A stretch of 64,000 bases of DNA from Crocinitomicaceae bacterium (GTDB lineage: Bacteria > Bacteroidota > Bacteroidia > Flavobacteriales_D > Crocinitomicaceae): the NCBI GenBank assembly GCA_016719925.1, contig JADJYC010000006.1, forward strand, positions 124,001 through 188,000, written 5' to 3'. The notes under the pieces were generated by a model that was given only the letters and a program-made list of their open reading frames with translations, had not been told where the DNA came from and ran no database searches. Shown in pieces: positions 30,820-40,437 of the stretch. Every line of letters starts with the position of its first letter. Positions within the stretch are counted from its first letter, which is position 1. The translations under genes were made by a program, and so were the position numbers.

Positions 30820-31464
30820 TTACTGAAGTTCAGATTTGGCTTTAACCGTGCCTATTGCGGCAGTAATGAAATCTTTATCCTTTTTTGGATTTCTGGCCGG
30901 AGAATATTCTCTTCCGTAAAGAATTATCTGAATATGCAGTTTGTTCCAGATGTTTTCAGGAAATAATGACTTGGCATCTTTTTCTGTTTGTTCCACTGAT
31001 TTTCCATTGGTAATTCCCCAGCGCGTAAGCAGCCGGTGAATATGTGTATCAACAGGAAATGCGGGAATACCAAATGCCTGGGACATAACAACAGACGCTG
31101 TTTTATGACCCACTGCCGGAAGAGATTCAAGCGCTTCAAAATCTGCCGGTACTTCTCCGTTGTATTTATCTATCAGAATATGTGACAAACCAAAAATTCC
31201 TTTTGATTTCATTGGTGATAAACCACAGGGTCTGATGATTTCTGCAATCTCTTCAACAGATAATTTAATCATGTCATAAGGATTGTCAGCACGTTTGAAT
31301 AACAGTGGTGTAATCTGATTTACTCTTACATCAGTACATTGTGCTGATAGTAAAACAGCAATCAAAAGTGTGTACGGATCTTTATGGTCTAACGGAACAG
31401 AAACTTCAGGATAACACGATTCCAGTGATTGAATGATATAGGCTGCTTTTTCCTTTTTGGTCAT
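30820..31464 (-). CDS. nth: Endonuclease III lacking the iron-sulfur cluster cysteines
   Basis: Bifunctional DNA glycosylase/AP lyase removing oxidised pyrimidines. A 214-residue intact frame: LLIAVLLSAQCTDVRVNQ, the helix-hairpin-helix LPAVGHKTASVVMSQAFG with the catalytic Lys, and FPVDTHIHRLLTRWG with the catalytic Asp. Canonical enzymes end with C-x6-C-x2-C-x5-C holding a 4Fe-4S cluster; here the same place reads YGREYSPARNPKKDKD and has no cysteine in any of the three minus-strand frames, so a frameshift does not explain the loss. Overlaps the upstream TPR gene by 4 bases. Confidence 0.93.
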   Translation of the reverse strand: MTKKEKAAYIIQSLESCYPEVSVPLDHKDPYTLLIAVLLSAQCTDVRVNQITPLLFKRADNPYDMIKLSVEEIAEIIRPCGLSPMKSKGIFGLSHILIDKYNGEVPADFEALESLPAVGHKTASVVMSQAFGIPAFPVDTHIHRLLTRWGITNGKSVEQTEKDAKSLFPENIWNKLHIQIILYGREYSPARNPKKDKDFITAAIGTVKAKSELQ

Positions 31465-32060
31465 TCTTTTATTTTAAAACCATTTCTGATAAAACGCATG
31501 AAATCTTTAAATCCTTCTTTCGTGGTCAACGCTTTTTTGGCATGCGCCTTTTTTGATTCTTCTTTTGTTGCTGCAGATGCAGGAATTGTTTCTGATTTTA
31601 TTTGCTCAGATTTAGTTTCATCAATTTTAAATCCCTCGTCAAATCTTTTTGGATTATAGCCAATGATTTCATTTGAACGGCTGAAACTCTTTTCTGCTTT
31701 TTTCTGATATCCTTTTGATTCTTGTGCCAATCCAAGATTATTGTATGCAATAGCATCATCCGGATCGAGCTGTACGGCAATTTCATAATCAGCAATGGCG
31801 CCGTCCACATCTCCCATTTTTGATTTTAGAAAAGCACGGCATGAATAGCGGTAACTGTTCCCTGGTTCAAGTTCAATACAACGGTTCATGTCAAACATGC
31901 TTAACTCGTGTTTTTCAACATGAATGTATGCAACAGCTCTCTCAGCATAGCTTTCAACATCAGCAGGATTTTCATTGATAGCTAATGTAAAATGCTTAAT
32001 GGCGTTCAGAAAATCATTTTCTTTAACTTTTGCAATACCTTTGGCGTATTCACGGTTCAT
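31461..32060 (-). CDS. TPR repeat protein
   Basis: A 199-residue soluble protein with three to four tetratricopeptide repeats between residues 5 and 125 (AIKHFTLAINENPADVESYAERAVAYIHV; MNRCIELEPGNSYRYSCRAFL; AIADYEIAVQLDPDDAIAYNNLGLA) and a Lys-rich tail. No signal peptide or membrane segment. TPRs mediate protein contacts; no partner is indicated. Translationally coupled to nth by a 4-base overlap. The frame is intact. Confidence 0.85.
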   Translation of the reverse strand: MNREYAKGIAKVKENDFLNAIKHFTLAINENPADVESYAERAVAYIHVEKHELSMFDMNRCIELEPGNSYRYSCRAFLKSKMGDVDGAIADYEIAVQLDPDDAIAYNNLGLAQESKGYQKKAEKSFSRSNEIIGYNPKRFDEGFKIDETKSEQIKSETIPASAATKEESKKAHAKKALTTKEGFKDFMRFIRNGFKIKE

Positions 32061-32091
32061 ACTCCAAAATTACAAAGAAAACATTGAGCAC

Positions 32092-32316
32092 ATGATTTTT
32101 CCTGTTTACAGAAAATATAAAGGCCTGGATGTCTGGTTTAAAATAACAGATGACAAAAACTTCATTGAAATAAAAAGAGTAGGGCGCAACCTGATGAAAT
32201 CAGAAATTCATGCAAAACAGTTCCCTGAATTATTATTGATTATGGATATGATAAAAATGGAAGGCGGAAGATGGGAGCCATGTGAATCAACTGTTGTTGA
32301 AGCTTTACTGGCCTGA
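32092..32316 (+). CDS. Small conserved-looking hypothetical protein
   Basis: A 74-residue frame from ATG 32092 (MIFPVYRKYKGLDVWFKI...), rich in charged residues and with a clear alternation of beta-strand and helix (DKNFIEIKRVG; FPELLLIMDMIKM). No signal peptide. The family is not recognised. It is divergent from the TPR gene with 31 bases between starts, and its 3' end overlaps the histidine kinase stop by 12 bases. Codon use looks like its neighbours. Confidence 0.6.
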   Translation: MIFPVYRKYKGLDVWFKITDDKNFIEIKRVGRNLMKSEIHAKQFPELLLIMDMIKMEGGRWEPCESTVVEALLA

Positions 32317-33509
32317 TTTCTTTTTAGTTTTTAAGATATCAAATTTTATTGAAATTGTCGAGCCATTTTCATTTTTGTACCGGCAAATTGCATCCAGCTG
32401 TTCGCAGAGTGAATGTGTCAGTTCAATCCCCATAGATCCTTTATCCGATATTTTTTGAGGATCAAATCCCTGACCATTATCGCTGATAATAATTTCAGCA
32501 GCATCACCATGATTGATCAGTATAATTTTCAGTATCAATTTTCCATTTAAAGGCACTGCATGTTTGAATGAGTTGGTAAGTGTTTCATTGAGTATCAATC
32601 CGCAGGGTATTGCCTGTGAAATATCCAGATAAATATCATCTGCTTCAATTTGTACTTCAACATCTCTGTTACCGCCAAATGAATTGGTTACAGCTTCAAT
32701 CAGATCTTTGGCATAATGGGTAAAATCAATTCCGGTCAGGCTGTTTTGTGAAAAGAACTTTTCATGAACCAATGACATCGAATAAACTCTGGAACGGCAA
32801 GATTCAAGAGCTTCTTTAACTTCAGGCGAATCAGCCGTGTTTTTTTTTAGATTTAATAAACTGGTGACAATACTCATGTTGTTTTTAACCCGGTGATATA
32901 CTTCAGCAAGTAAAACCTCTTTCTCTTTAAGCATTCGCCTGATCAACTCTTCCTGATTAATACTTTCATGTGTGACAATACCAAAAAAACCAATGCTGGT
33001 TGTCATGGCAAGTACCATGATAAAAATGCGGAGTTTGTCATAAACATCTGCTTCAAATTGAATTTCATTATACCTGTAAAATAGGCAAGTCCAATACATA
33101 CAATTGAAAGAATGTAAACAGAAAGCAGAACAAAAAGATGCTTAAAGGTTTCTCTCCTGCCAAGCAAATGTACCTGACTCAGTATCAATGGAAAGAAAAA
33201 TAGTATGACGTAAGAATCAATGCCCATCTTTACAGACAGCTGAAACATCAGCCATGCCCCGGATACATAAAAAATGTACATGGCAAGAATATATTTTCCC
33301 AAATGATTTGCCCAATAGATGAAAGGTGCAATTAGAATCATCACCAGAAAATCATATTGAAATTCTGGCAGATTAAAAAACGGAAAAGTGCAGAAAGAAA
33401 GAAACACATTAAACGTTCCGATAAAAACTATCAGATTCAGTTTTCTTACAAAAAAAATTTCCCAGGGCTGATAGGTGGTTTTTACCCCAAGATTAATCAG
33501 TTTTTTCAC
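32305..33509 (-). CDS. Membrane sensor histidine kinase, HisKA_2 type
   Basis: Reconstructed protein of about 400 residues. Five or six hydrophobic segments occupy residues 20-190 (LIVFIGTFNVFLSFCTFPFF; YVILFFFPLILSQVHLL; VLLSVYILSIVCIGLAYF). The kinase core follows: H-box EVYHRVKNNMSIVTSLLNLK, N-box ILNETLTNSFKHAV, G1 SDNGQGFDP, G2 KGSMGIELTHSLCEQL. A break near 33060 joins FTGIMKF with E-F-E-A-D-V-Y-D-K-L. No response regulator is adjacent, so it is an orphan kinase here. A similar kinase is at 49704-50920. Confidence 0.88.
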
Positions 33510-33645
33510 TTTAGCAGTTTAGCAGAAGCGTTAAATATAGTTTGTGCGGATCAATTATAAGCACGCGTCTGATCAAGAAATAAAAGGCCTTCCGTTAATA
33601 AGATGCAAAGTATTTTTAGGAGATACTGAAAAGCAGAATGTTATG

Positions 33646-34585
33646 TCATTTCCACTCCACAACTTCACCCCGTTTTTTATCCAGCATTTCTTTTGGAACT
33701 GAATTCAAAATTTCAGATTTAAGTGCTTCAAGTATCCGTTGCTTGACAAAAACCCTGCTGGTGACCAGACTCACTTCTCTCACCGGATTGACATCTTTAA
33801 TTCTTTTTGCGAGTAACTTTTTAGATTCGGTCATGTCATTTAAAGCAAGTTCAGGAATCAATGTGAAGCCACCTTCTTTGTCAACAAATTTGATAAGTGT
33901 TTCAATGGATGCACTTTCGTATTGAAACGGCAATGAACTCATCTGTTCTTTTGTCATACAAAGATTAACCGTTTGATTTCTGAAGCAGTGCCCCCTGGCT
34001 GAGCAGCCATAAATTATCTGAGCTTAATTGATTTGATTTTACATCTGTCTGCTTGGCAAACGTATGATTTTTATTGCAGTACAAAAGAATCTTTTCATAA
34101 AATAAAGGGAATTCATTCAAACCAGCTTCAGCAAGTGGTGTGACAAGAATTCCAACGTCAATTTTTTCATAAACAAGGTGATCAGCCAGGTCCTCAGTCA
34201 GTAATTCCTTTACTGAGATTTTTATTCCCTGATTTTTTTTGGCAAAATTTCCAAGAAAAAGCGGAAGCAAATAGGGAGCAAGTGAAGGAATAATTCCGAT
34301 TTTCAGTTCGCCTGTCAGTGTATTTTTACTAGCTTCAATCAGTTCTTCAATTTTCCGGGATTCCGATAGAACTTGTCTTGCCTGATCAACAATTACTTTA
34401 CCAATATCTGTCACTACAATGGGCTGATGCGTACGATCGAAAATGGTAATCCCTAAATCTGATTCCATTTTTTTTATCTGCATACTTAATGTTGGCTGGG
34501 TAACAAAACACTTTTCTGCTGCCAGAGAAAAAGATTTGTAGGTGTCAAGAGCAACGATGTATTCTAACTGAATAAGACTTACCAT
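33646..34585 (-). CDS. oxyR: Peroxide-sensing LysR-family regulator OxyR
   Basis: Redox regulator of peroxide defence, about 312 residues. Residues 1-60 are the LysR winged HTH (FSLAAEKCFVTQPTLSMQIKKMESDLG, IFDRTHQPIVVT). The effector domain shows LKIGIIPSLAPYLLPLFLG. The frame breaks near 33990 at a run of five G; with four G it reads S-Q-G-H-C-F-R-N-Q-T-V-N-L-C, the pair of redox cysteines eight residues apart exactly as in Escherichia coli OxyR (C199/C208), then SLPFQYESASIETLIKFV and GGFTLIPELAL. It is divergent from dps, the classic target. The Cys pair is the main reason for calling OxyR over a generic LysR. Confidence 0.9.
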
Positions 34586-34601
34586 ATAGATGATTTTGAT
34601 T

Positions 34602-34609
34602 CAAATATA
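34602..34609 (-). promoter_or_regulatory. -7 promoter element for oxyR
   Basis: Minus strand reads TATATTTG, a perfect TAnnTTTG, 17 bases before the oxyR ATG. It lies between the oxyR start and the dps promoter, so one regulator site could control both. Confidence 0.4.
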
Positions 34610-34620
34610 AAAACTATCAA

Positions 34621-34652
34621 TTTGAATTATGATGAAATTGAACTTAAATTTG
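34621..34652 (+). promoter_or_regulatory. Promoter of dps
   Basis: TTTG at 34621-34624, a 20-base spacer, then TAAATTTG at 34645-34652: a complete match to the Bacteroidota -33/-7 consensus. It ends 18 bases before the dps ATG. The spacer up to oxyR contains ATAG and CTAT half-site-like tetramers, as in OxyR sites, but not at the standard spacing. Confidence 0.65.
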
Positions 34653-34670
34653 AAATAAAAAGGAATAATT

Positions 34671-35139
34671 ATGAAAACAAATAATATCGGACTTGACAAA
34701 ATGAGATCAGATAATACAGTATTAAAACTAAATGAACTTCTTGCAGGCTATCAAATAATGTATCAAAACTTGAGAGGATTTCACTGAATATTAAAGGTGA
34801 AAAGTTCTTTGAACTCCATTTGAAATTTGAGGAACTCTATAATGACCTGAATTTGAAAATAGATGAACTTGCAGAAAGAATTCTTGCATTGGACGGAAGA
34901 CCGCTGCATACTTTTAAATCCTATCTGAAAAATCAAAGATTAAAGAACAATCAGATATCACAGACGGAAATAAAATTTTGAAAATTCTGGTGAGTGATTT
35001 CAAACAACAGATTGTTGCTGAAAGGGAAATTTTAAAACTGGCTGAAAAGAATGATGATGAAGGTACTTCAACACTTCTTACGGACTATATAACTCAACAA
35101 GAGAAAACAGTTTGGATGCTGAATGCGGCATTGGGGTAA
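34671..35139 (+). CDS. dps: Dps, DNA-binding ferritin-like protein
   Basis: Iron-storing miniferritin protecting DNA from peroxide. About 156 residues after repair of two breaks: near 34785 a missing G turns the hallmark H-W-N into H-stop (restored F-H-W-N-I-K-G-E-K-F-F-E-L-H), and near 34945 (restored K-S-K-I-K-E-Q-S-D-I-T-D-G). The ferroxidase residues are visible as FHW, then H-L-K-F-E-E-L-Y-N-D and K-I-D-E-L-A-E-R-I. Because both breaks occur in short runs and all intersubunit ferroxidase residues remain, the gene is very probably intact in the organism. Divergent from oxyR. Confidence 0.9.
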
Positions 35140-35146
35140 AATAAGA

Positions 35147-35176
35147 AGCCGGAACAAAATTGCTTTTGCTCCGGCT
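35147..35176. terminator. Bidirectional hairpin terminator between dps and the convergent gene
   Basis: Arms AGCCGGA (35147-35153) and TCCGGCT (35170-35176), extended inward by CAAAA/TTTTG. A/T-rich sequence flanks the dps side, so the minus-strand reading ends in a T-rich stretch. Placed 7 bases after the dps stop. Confidence 0.7.
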
Positions 35177-35200
35177 ATCCTAACCCAAAACTCAAGTAGA

Positions 35201-35619
35201 CTACTTGAAGAAGTTAATGTATGATTGCTCCGGAATAATTGCTGTAGCTTTTGGAAATTCAGCGTGCAGCACCAGTCTGTTCTGATGATGATGTTCCAGA
35301 TTTGATAATTTTTCTCTGCTTAATAAAATAACGGTTGAATTACCGTAATGATCTGTTTTGTCAAGAATAGTTTCTCCGTTAAAATCACATTGCCAGTGCG
35401 TTTCATTCACATCATCAGCATAAGCAATATTAATTGTTGGAACTTGAAAATAGGCGTGCTCACCAATACCTTCAAAGTCAAAAACCATTCTTAAAAACCA
35501 CTTGCCAGATTGATGTCATTTGATTTTACTCCCAGTGTTGCAAAAGATACTTTTCCCTGGACGGGTGATTTGAAGTGTATCACCACTTCCCCCTGATTAA
35601 TTTCGATGTTTTCTGCCAT
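35201..35619 (-). CDS. Hypothetical cytosolic protein, frame interrupted
   Basis: Reconstructed protein of about 140 residues. It starts MAENIEINQGEVVIHFK at ATG 35619, continues through K-V-S-F-A-T-L-G-V-K-S-N-D, breaks near 35505 (a GGT/T run) and resumes at K-W-F-L-R-M-V-F-D-F-E, then INIAYADDVNETHWQCDF and a His-rich EHHHQNRLVLH. Beta-rich pattern, no signal peptide. The family is not recognised. It faces dps convergently across a terminator, and lies upstream of no obvious partner. Confidence 0.6.
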
Positions 35620-35772
35620 GTCTTATTTTTTTGATAAAGTTCTGAAAGTTGAAACCTCTAAAACATGATGTGGGTCATGTTGACAACAAATAATTATCAG
35701 TGAACAAAGAGAGGTCAGCACGATAATACAATTTCCATTTTGTACCTTGGTTCTCTGAATAAACTTTTGCTC

Positions 35773-36570
35773 ATGAAATTCAGCTATTTATACGTGATAC
35801 ATGTTTGTGTATGTTTTTTAATTTCCTGCACAGCAGAAAATAAAGAACTGGAAAAAACTGTCTCTGAAAAAACTGAACTGCAGGGTGCAGTGGTTAAGAC
35901 TGATAAGCTAAAAGCTTATTATTTTCCTGTTGAACAATTTTCTGATACAGTTATCTATCATTATCTGTCAGGAGATGGAAAGCAGGAAATGTATTGGGTT
36001 ATGAGCAGTATTGAAATGAAAGGTATCCGCAAATTCAATACAACAGTATTTGCTCCGGATGATAAATCAGGTTTCAGGAAAATTGAATTTATTTCTGAAG
36101 ATATTCTGGCGGACGGAGCACATGTCAATGCATATACTGAATATAAGTTTGACGGTGTAAGCCGAATTCTTGAAGCGGTTGGAAAGATACAGGAATCTCC
36201 GGTTTTTAAATGGAATCAGACAACTACTGAACATCTGACCTGGAAAACAGAACAAACCATAAAAGAAAACCCGGCTTTTTTGCAGAAATTTTCAAAAACC
36301 AGAAGTCTGACCGAAACTGATTCAACGTTTGTTTTTAAAGGTGATACACTTGGTTGTGTAGTTTTTAAAGATGATATCCACATAGAGGTGATTAATCTGA
36401 TGTCTGGAAAAACTTCGGTTTCAGACTTTTATCAGTACAGTTATTATGCTGAAAATACAGGCATGGTGAAATATGTCAGAACCTTTCAGGATAATACGTC
36501 TATCGAATTTTATCTGACTGAAATCTTGGATGTCTCAACTTGGAGAGAAATTAGTTCAGAACAGGAATAA
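35773..36570 (+). CDS. Hypothetical lipoprotein
   Basis: A 265-residue lipoprotein starting at ATG 35773 (MKFSYLYVIHVCVCFLISCTA); the lipobox is L-I-S-C followed by T-A-E-N. The mature part is beta-rich, with repeated Y/F-x-W/F patterns (YHYLSGDGKQEMYWVMSS, NAYTEYKFDGVSR, EHLTWKTEQ) and resembles lipocalin- or DUF-type envelope proteins, but no family is recognised. In-frame codons upstream (from 35740) are not needed. The next gene starts 9 bases later on the same strand. Confidence 0.65.
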   Translation: MKFSYLYVIHVCVCFLISCTAENKELEKTVSEKTELQGAVVKTDKLKAYYFPVEQFSDTVIYHYLSGDGKQEMYWVMSSIEMKGIRKFNTTVFAPDDKSGFRKIEFISEDILADGAHVNAYTEYKFDGVSRILEAVGKIQESPVFKWNQTTTEHLTWKTEQTIKENPAFLQKFSKTRSLTETDSTFVFKGDTLGCVVFKDDIHIEVINLMSGKTSVSDFYQYSYYAENTGMVKYVRTFQDNTSIEFYLTEILDVSTWREISSEQE

Positions 36571-36579
36571 CGGAAGAGC

Positions 36580-37041
36580 ATGTACTCAAAAGAAGAAAAA
36601 AAAAATAACAAACTTCTGTTCTGGACACGGTTGGAAGATCAGATGAAAAAACTGAAAAATCCACACGGAACCAAAGTGAACTGGATGCATTACAATACGC
36701 ATATACCTGATTTGTATTTCCGGATGGAGGCAGATGAAACATCAGTGAGGCTGTGTATTGATCTGCAGTTTCAGGATAATGGAATCAGAGAAGTTTACTG
36801 GGATCAGTTTCAGGAATTCAAAGACATGCTCAATGATAAATTCAAGGGGAAATTAATCTGGCTGAAAGATTTTGAACATGAAAACGGGAAAACCATTTCA
36901 CGCATTTATCTGGAGAAAGATGAAGTAAACATCAATAATCAGAAAGACTGGGATAAAATGCACCTGTTTTTAAAACTCAGCTTTGTAAAACTTGATCAGT
37001 TCTGGACTGAATTCAAGGATATCTTTTTACACCTCAAGTGA
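36580..37041 (+). CDS. DUF4268 domain protein
   Basis: A 153-residue intact frame that looks like DUF4268: N-terminal FWTRLEDQMKKLKNPHG, central VNWMHYNTHIPDLYFRMEAD and VRLCIDLQF, a GIREVYWDQFQEFKDML segment, then WDKMHLFLKLSFVKLDQFW. DUF4268 is found alone or at the C-terminus of restriction-like nuclease proteins; here it is alone and its function is unknown. Co-directional with the upstream lipoprotein, and its stop abuts the convergent DUF4249 gene with no gap. Confidence 0.78.
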   Translation: MYSKEEKKNNKLLFWTRLEDQMKKLKNPHGTKVNWMHYNTHIPDLYFRMEADETSVRLCIDLQFQDNGIREVYWDQFQEFKDMLNDKFKGKLIWLKDFEHENGKTISRIYLEKDEVNINNQKDWDKMHLFLKLSFVKLDQFWTEFKDIFLHLK

Positions 37042-37920
37042 TCAATTGAGAACTAAAGTATCAGAATCAGAACTATACCCACCTAATACGCCAAAACCAT
37101 TTTCAACATTGGAAAACACCTGAACAGGTTGTGCAAACGGATCACCTTCTGTCTGCTGATATTTTTCCAGTGAAACTTTGTACTTGTAATAGGATTCGCT
37201 GATGCTGTGAACAGTAATTACAGACAGCACCGTATCAGCATCTGAAGTGACAGATTGCTCAGCTGAAAAAGAACATTGCTGACCGTTGAACGAGGCATCA
37301 GAAAATAAAAAAATCTGTCCCCATTTTAAACCATTCACATCCGCATATCCGTTCTGTGTAAAAATTTCTGCCGTTTCATAATAAGTGTCTTCCCACATGA
37401 TTGTGTCACCGGTAAAATCATCTATGATAACCGAAATAGATTTTACAGTAACTGCGTAATAATTTTCTTCAGCTGCATTGTCATTGAACTTGATTTCATA
37501 TTTCATGATATTTCCCTGCATGGCTGTATCAATTGAATTTATCAAGGTTGTTGACGGAACTTCAGTTGATGCACTCACCGGTTTAAAAGTATTGTATGTT
37601 GCGTCGATTCTATAAGTATTTCCCGCAGATGGAATGAAACCGTTCAGGACATAATTTCCATTCGCTTCATGCGTAAAAGTACCAAGTAATGCTCCTGAAG
37701 AAGAATATAATTCAACAACTCCTGTAGTAACAACCGGTAATTCCTGATCATAAAGTACATTTCTGCTTTCGCTCAGCTGAACGCGAATAGTATCACCCGC
37801 AGTAATCAATCCATTCAATACAATACGTGGTTCAATTTCATCTTCTTTCAGTTTGATTTCTTTTTCACATGATTCAAAAAGAATAAGTGCAGAAATAAAT
37901 AGTACAAAATATCGCATCAT
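37042..37920 (-). CDS. DUF4249 lipoprotein, partner of the adjacent TonB receptor
   Basis: A 292-residue surface lipoprotein with lipobox L-F-E-S-C near residue 18, then EPRIVLNGLITAGDTIRVQLSESR, the DUF4249 opening, and later YRIDATYNTFKPVSASTEVP. Genes of this family lie directly downstream of TonB-dependent receptors in Bacteroidota and may act like SusD as a substrate lid; this role is inferred from context only. Starts 2 bases after the receptor stop. The frame is intact. Confidence 0.82.
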   Translation of the reverse strand: MMRYFVLFISALILFESCEKEIKLKEDEIEPRIVLNGLITAGDTIRVQLSESRNVLYDQELPVVTTGVVELYSSSGALLGTFTHEANGNYVLNGFIPSAGNTYRIDATYNTFKPVSASTEVPSTTLINSIDTAMQGNIMKYEIKFNDNAAEENYYAVTVKSISVIIDDFTGDTIMWEDTYYETAEIFTQNGYADVNGLKWGQIFLFSDASFNGQQCSFSAEQSVTSDADTVLSVITVHSISESYYKYKVSLEKYQQTEGDPFAQPVQVFSNVENGFGVLGGYSSDSDTLVLN

Positions 37921-37922
37921 AA

Positions 37923-40282
37923 TCAGAATTTAAAACTGTAATTAACAGATGGTATAATAGGGAAGAGGCTGATTTGCTTAAGCACCTTTTCATTGCCATT
38001 TTTCAGATATCCAAAATCAAGATAAAACGGATTCTGACGGTTGTAAGCATTGTACAAACCAAAACTCCAGGTAGCTTCTCCCCATTTTTTTTCTTTGTGA
38101 AGATTAACTCCAAGATCCAGTCGGTGATAAGCAGGCATTCTGTAATTATTCCGCTGATCTACATGTTCAATAACGGAATTATACGTGTATTCATCAGCCA
38201 GAGAATTGTATTGCTGCAGGCAAGAGTAACAGCATTTCCGGTAGAGAAAACCCAAACAAGTCCAACATCAATCCGGTCATTGAATTTATGTGTCACAACC
38301 ACACTGATGTCATGGCGGTTATCATATCTGTAAGGAAAAATTTCACCGTTATTCAAATTTTCAAATTTACGGTTGGTCCATGATAAAGTATAACCAATCC
38401 ATCCGGTTGTTTTACCGGTTCTTTTTCAAGCAATACTTCCAAACCATAACTGAAACCTTTACCAACTTCAACCAGTTTCTCCCAGTCGTTCGATGTATCA
38501 AAAAAGCTTGCTCCTTCTTTGTACTCAATCATGTTGTTCATTTGTTTGTAATAGGCCTCTGCCGTAAAACGGTATCCCTTTTTCAGTTCCTGCGCATAAC
38601 CAATTGCATATTGATCTCCAATCTGAAACGGAATGGTATCAGTTGCAGGAACCCATAAATCAGTTGGTAAACCTATGGTTGTATTAGTTAGCAGGTGAAG
38701 ATATTGTGCCATTCTGCTATAAGATGCTTTGATACTGGCGTTTTCTGAAATAACAAAATTAAATGCAGCACGAGGCTGCAGTGCGTTGTAATATTTTTCA
38801 CGAACAATAAAATTGGAGAAGTGAAGTCCAATATTGGCCATGATACGTTTATTCAGTTTGAAATCATCCTGAATAAAACCGTAGAATTCATGAGCATACG
38901 TACGTCTGCCGCCATAAACAGTATCAGTTGTTGTGCCGTTATCATCAAATTTAAACTGATTCACGCCGGGTTTAAAAGTGTGATAAATTTCTCCCACACC
39001 AAATTCAATCTTGTGTTCAGGAACCGGATAGTAAGAGAAGTGCATATTGCCTCCCAGTCTGTTATCCCTGACAAATAATCAAATGAATAACTGTAGTTCG
39101 GTGTTTTTTCAAATCCGTCTTCATAATTTTTCCTGAAAAACCGGTGTCAAATTTGTAGTCAGAAAAATTCAATGTGGTATTGGAAAATAATTTTGGTGTG
39201 TATTGGTGATTCCACCGAAGCGCCATGATTTTATTTCCCCAGCTCATGCCACCTGTGGTTTCTTCATAAAAAGTTTTGTTGTTGTCTTCATAATCGTAAA
39301 GACTTTCCACATGGAATTTATCATCGCCTAAATAAGCGCTGAAGAAAATGCGGTTTTTATCGTTGATTATATGATTTATTTTTCCGTTTACATCGTAGAA
39401 AAAATAACCACCGGTTACTTTATCATTGCCCGGATTATTCATGTTGTTTGCCATGGCAATAAAAGGTTTTGCAAGAATATCTATATACGTTCTTCTTGCT
39501 GAAATCATAAACGATGTTTTATCTTTAATGATTGGACCGTTGAGCATAAGCTTGGAAGAAATAATACCTACAGATCCTTCACCGTGAATTTTTTTCATAT
39601 CACCTTCTTTCATCCGGATATCAATCACTGATGAAATCCTTCCGCCATATTCAGCCGGAAATCCACCCTTGACAATTTTTACATTATTGATAGCATCTGC
39701 ATTAAAAACAGAGAAAAATCCAAATAGGTGATTTGCATTATAAATCGGAACTCCGTCCAGCAGAATCAAGTTCTGATCAGGTCCTCCGCCTCTTACGTAA
39801 ATCCCGCTTGATCCTTCACTTCCTGAACTGATTCCCGGCAACAACTGAGCAGTTTTAATCACATCTATTTCACCCAGCAAAACTGGCAATGATTTAACCT
39901 TTGACATGGGTAATTCAGTGGTACTCATTTCAGTTGATTCGTGCTGTTTAATTTCACCGGTTACAAGCACTTCAGTCAGCATTCCTGCAGGATGCAAATC
40001 AATATTCAACGTGATATTACTTAAAAGCGTCACTTCTTTTTTTACGGGTTCTTTGGCAACAAAACTGAAGATTACTTCATGCTGGCCCTGCGGCAGCGTG
40101 AGACTGTAAAATCCATACGTATTTGCTACAACACCCACTTTAAGTTCAGGAACATAAACCCTTGCACCAATTAGTGCTTCACCAGTTTCACCATCTTTTA
40201 CATAACCTGATAAGGTGTATTTTTCCTGTGTTATTCCTATTTGGCTTAAAAGCAAAAGAAGAACGATGGTTAACGGTTTCAT
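37923..40282 (-). CDS. TonB-dependent receptor with carboxypeptidase-like N-domain
   Basis: Outer-membrane active transporter of about 785 residues. Signal peptide MKPLTIVLLLLLSQIGITQ, a carboxypeptidase D regulatory-like domain (YVKDGETGEALIGARVYVPE, FYSLTLPQG), a plug with LPVLLGEIDVIKTAQLLPG, GIYVRGGGPDQNLILLDG and GFPAEYGGRISSVIDIR, then a beta barrel to a terminal F-K-F. Breaks near 39060, 38350 and 38250. Substrate unknown; the gene is followed by its DUF4249 partner, a pairing often seen for peptide, oligosaccharide or metal-chelate uptake. Confidence 0.92.
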
Positions 40283-40380
40283 TGATAGTGTAAAGATTTT
40301 TTTTTGTAAAGATAAACGCCTGAACTGATTGAATATTATCTGTGACGGTTAAGAAATAGATAATGTTACAGGCGATATAT

Positions 40381-40412
40381 AAAAAAAAACAGGAGACCAT
40401 TGAGATCTCCTG
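40381..40412 (-). terminator. Rho-independent terminator after the thioredoxin-fold gene
   Basis: Minus-strand hairpin CAGGAGA (40412-40406) pairing with TCTCCTG (40396-40390), nine-base loop, followed by nine T on the minus strand (40389-40381). It lies 25 bases after the stop of the secreted thioredoxin-fold gene. Confidence 0.8.
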
Positions 40413-40437
40413 TTCCTTGTACTAATTATTCAATTGA

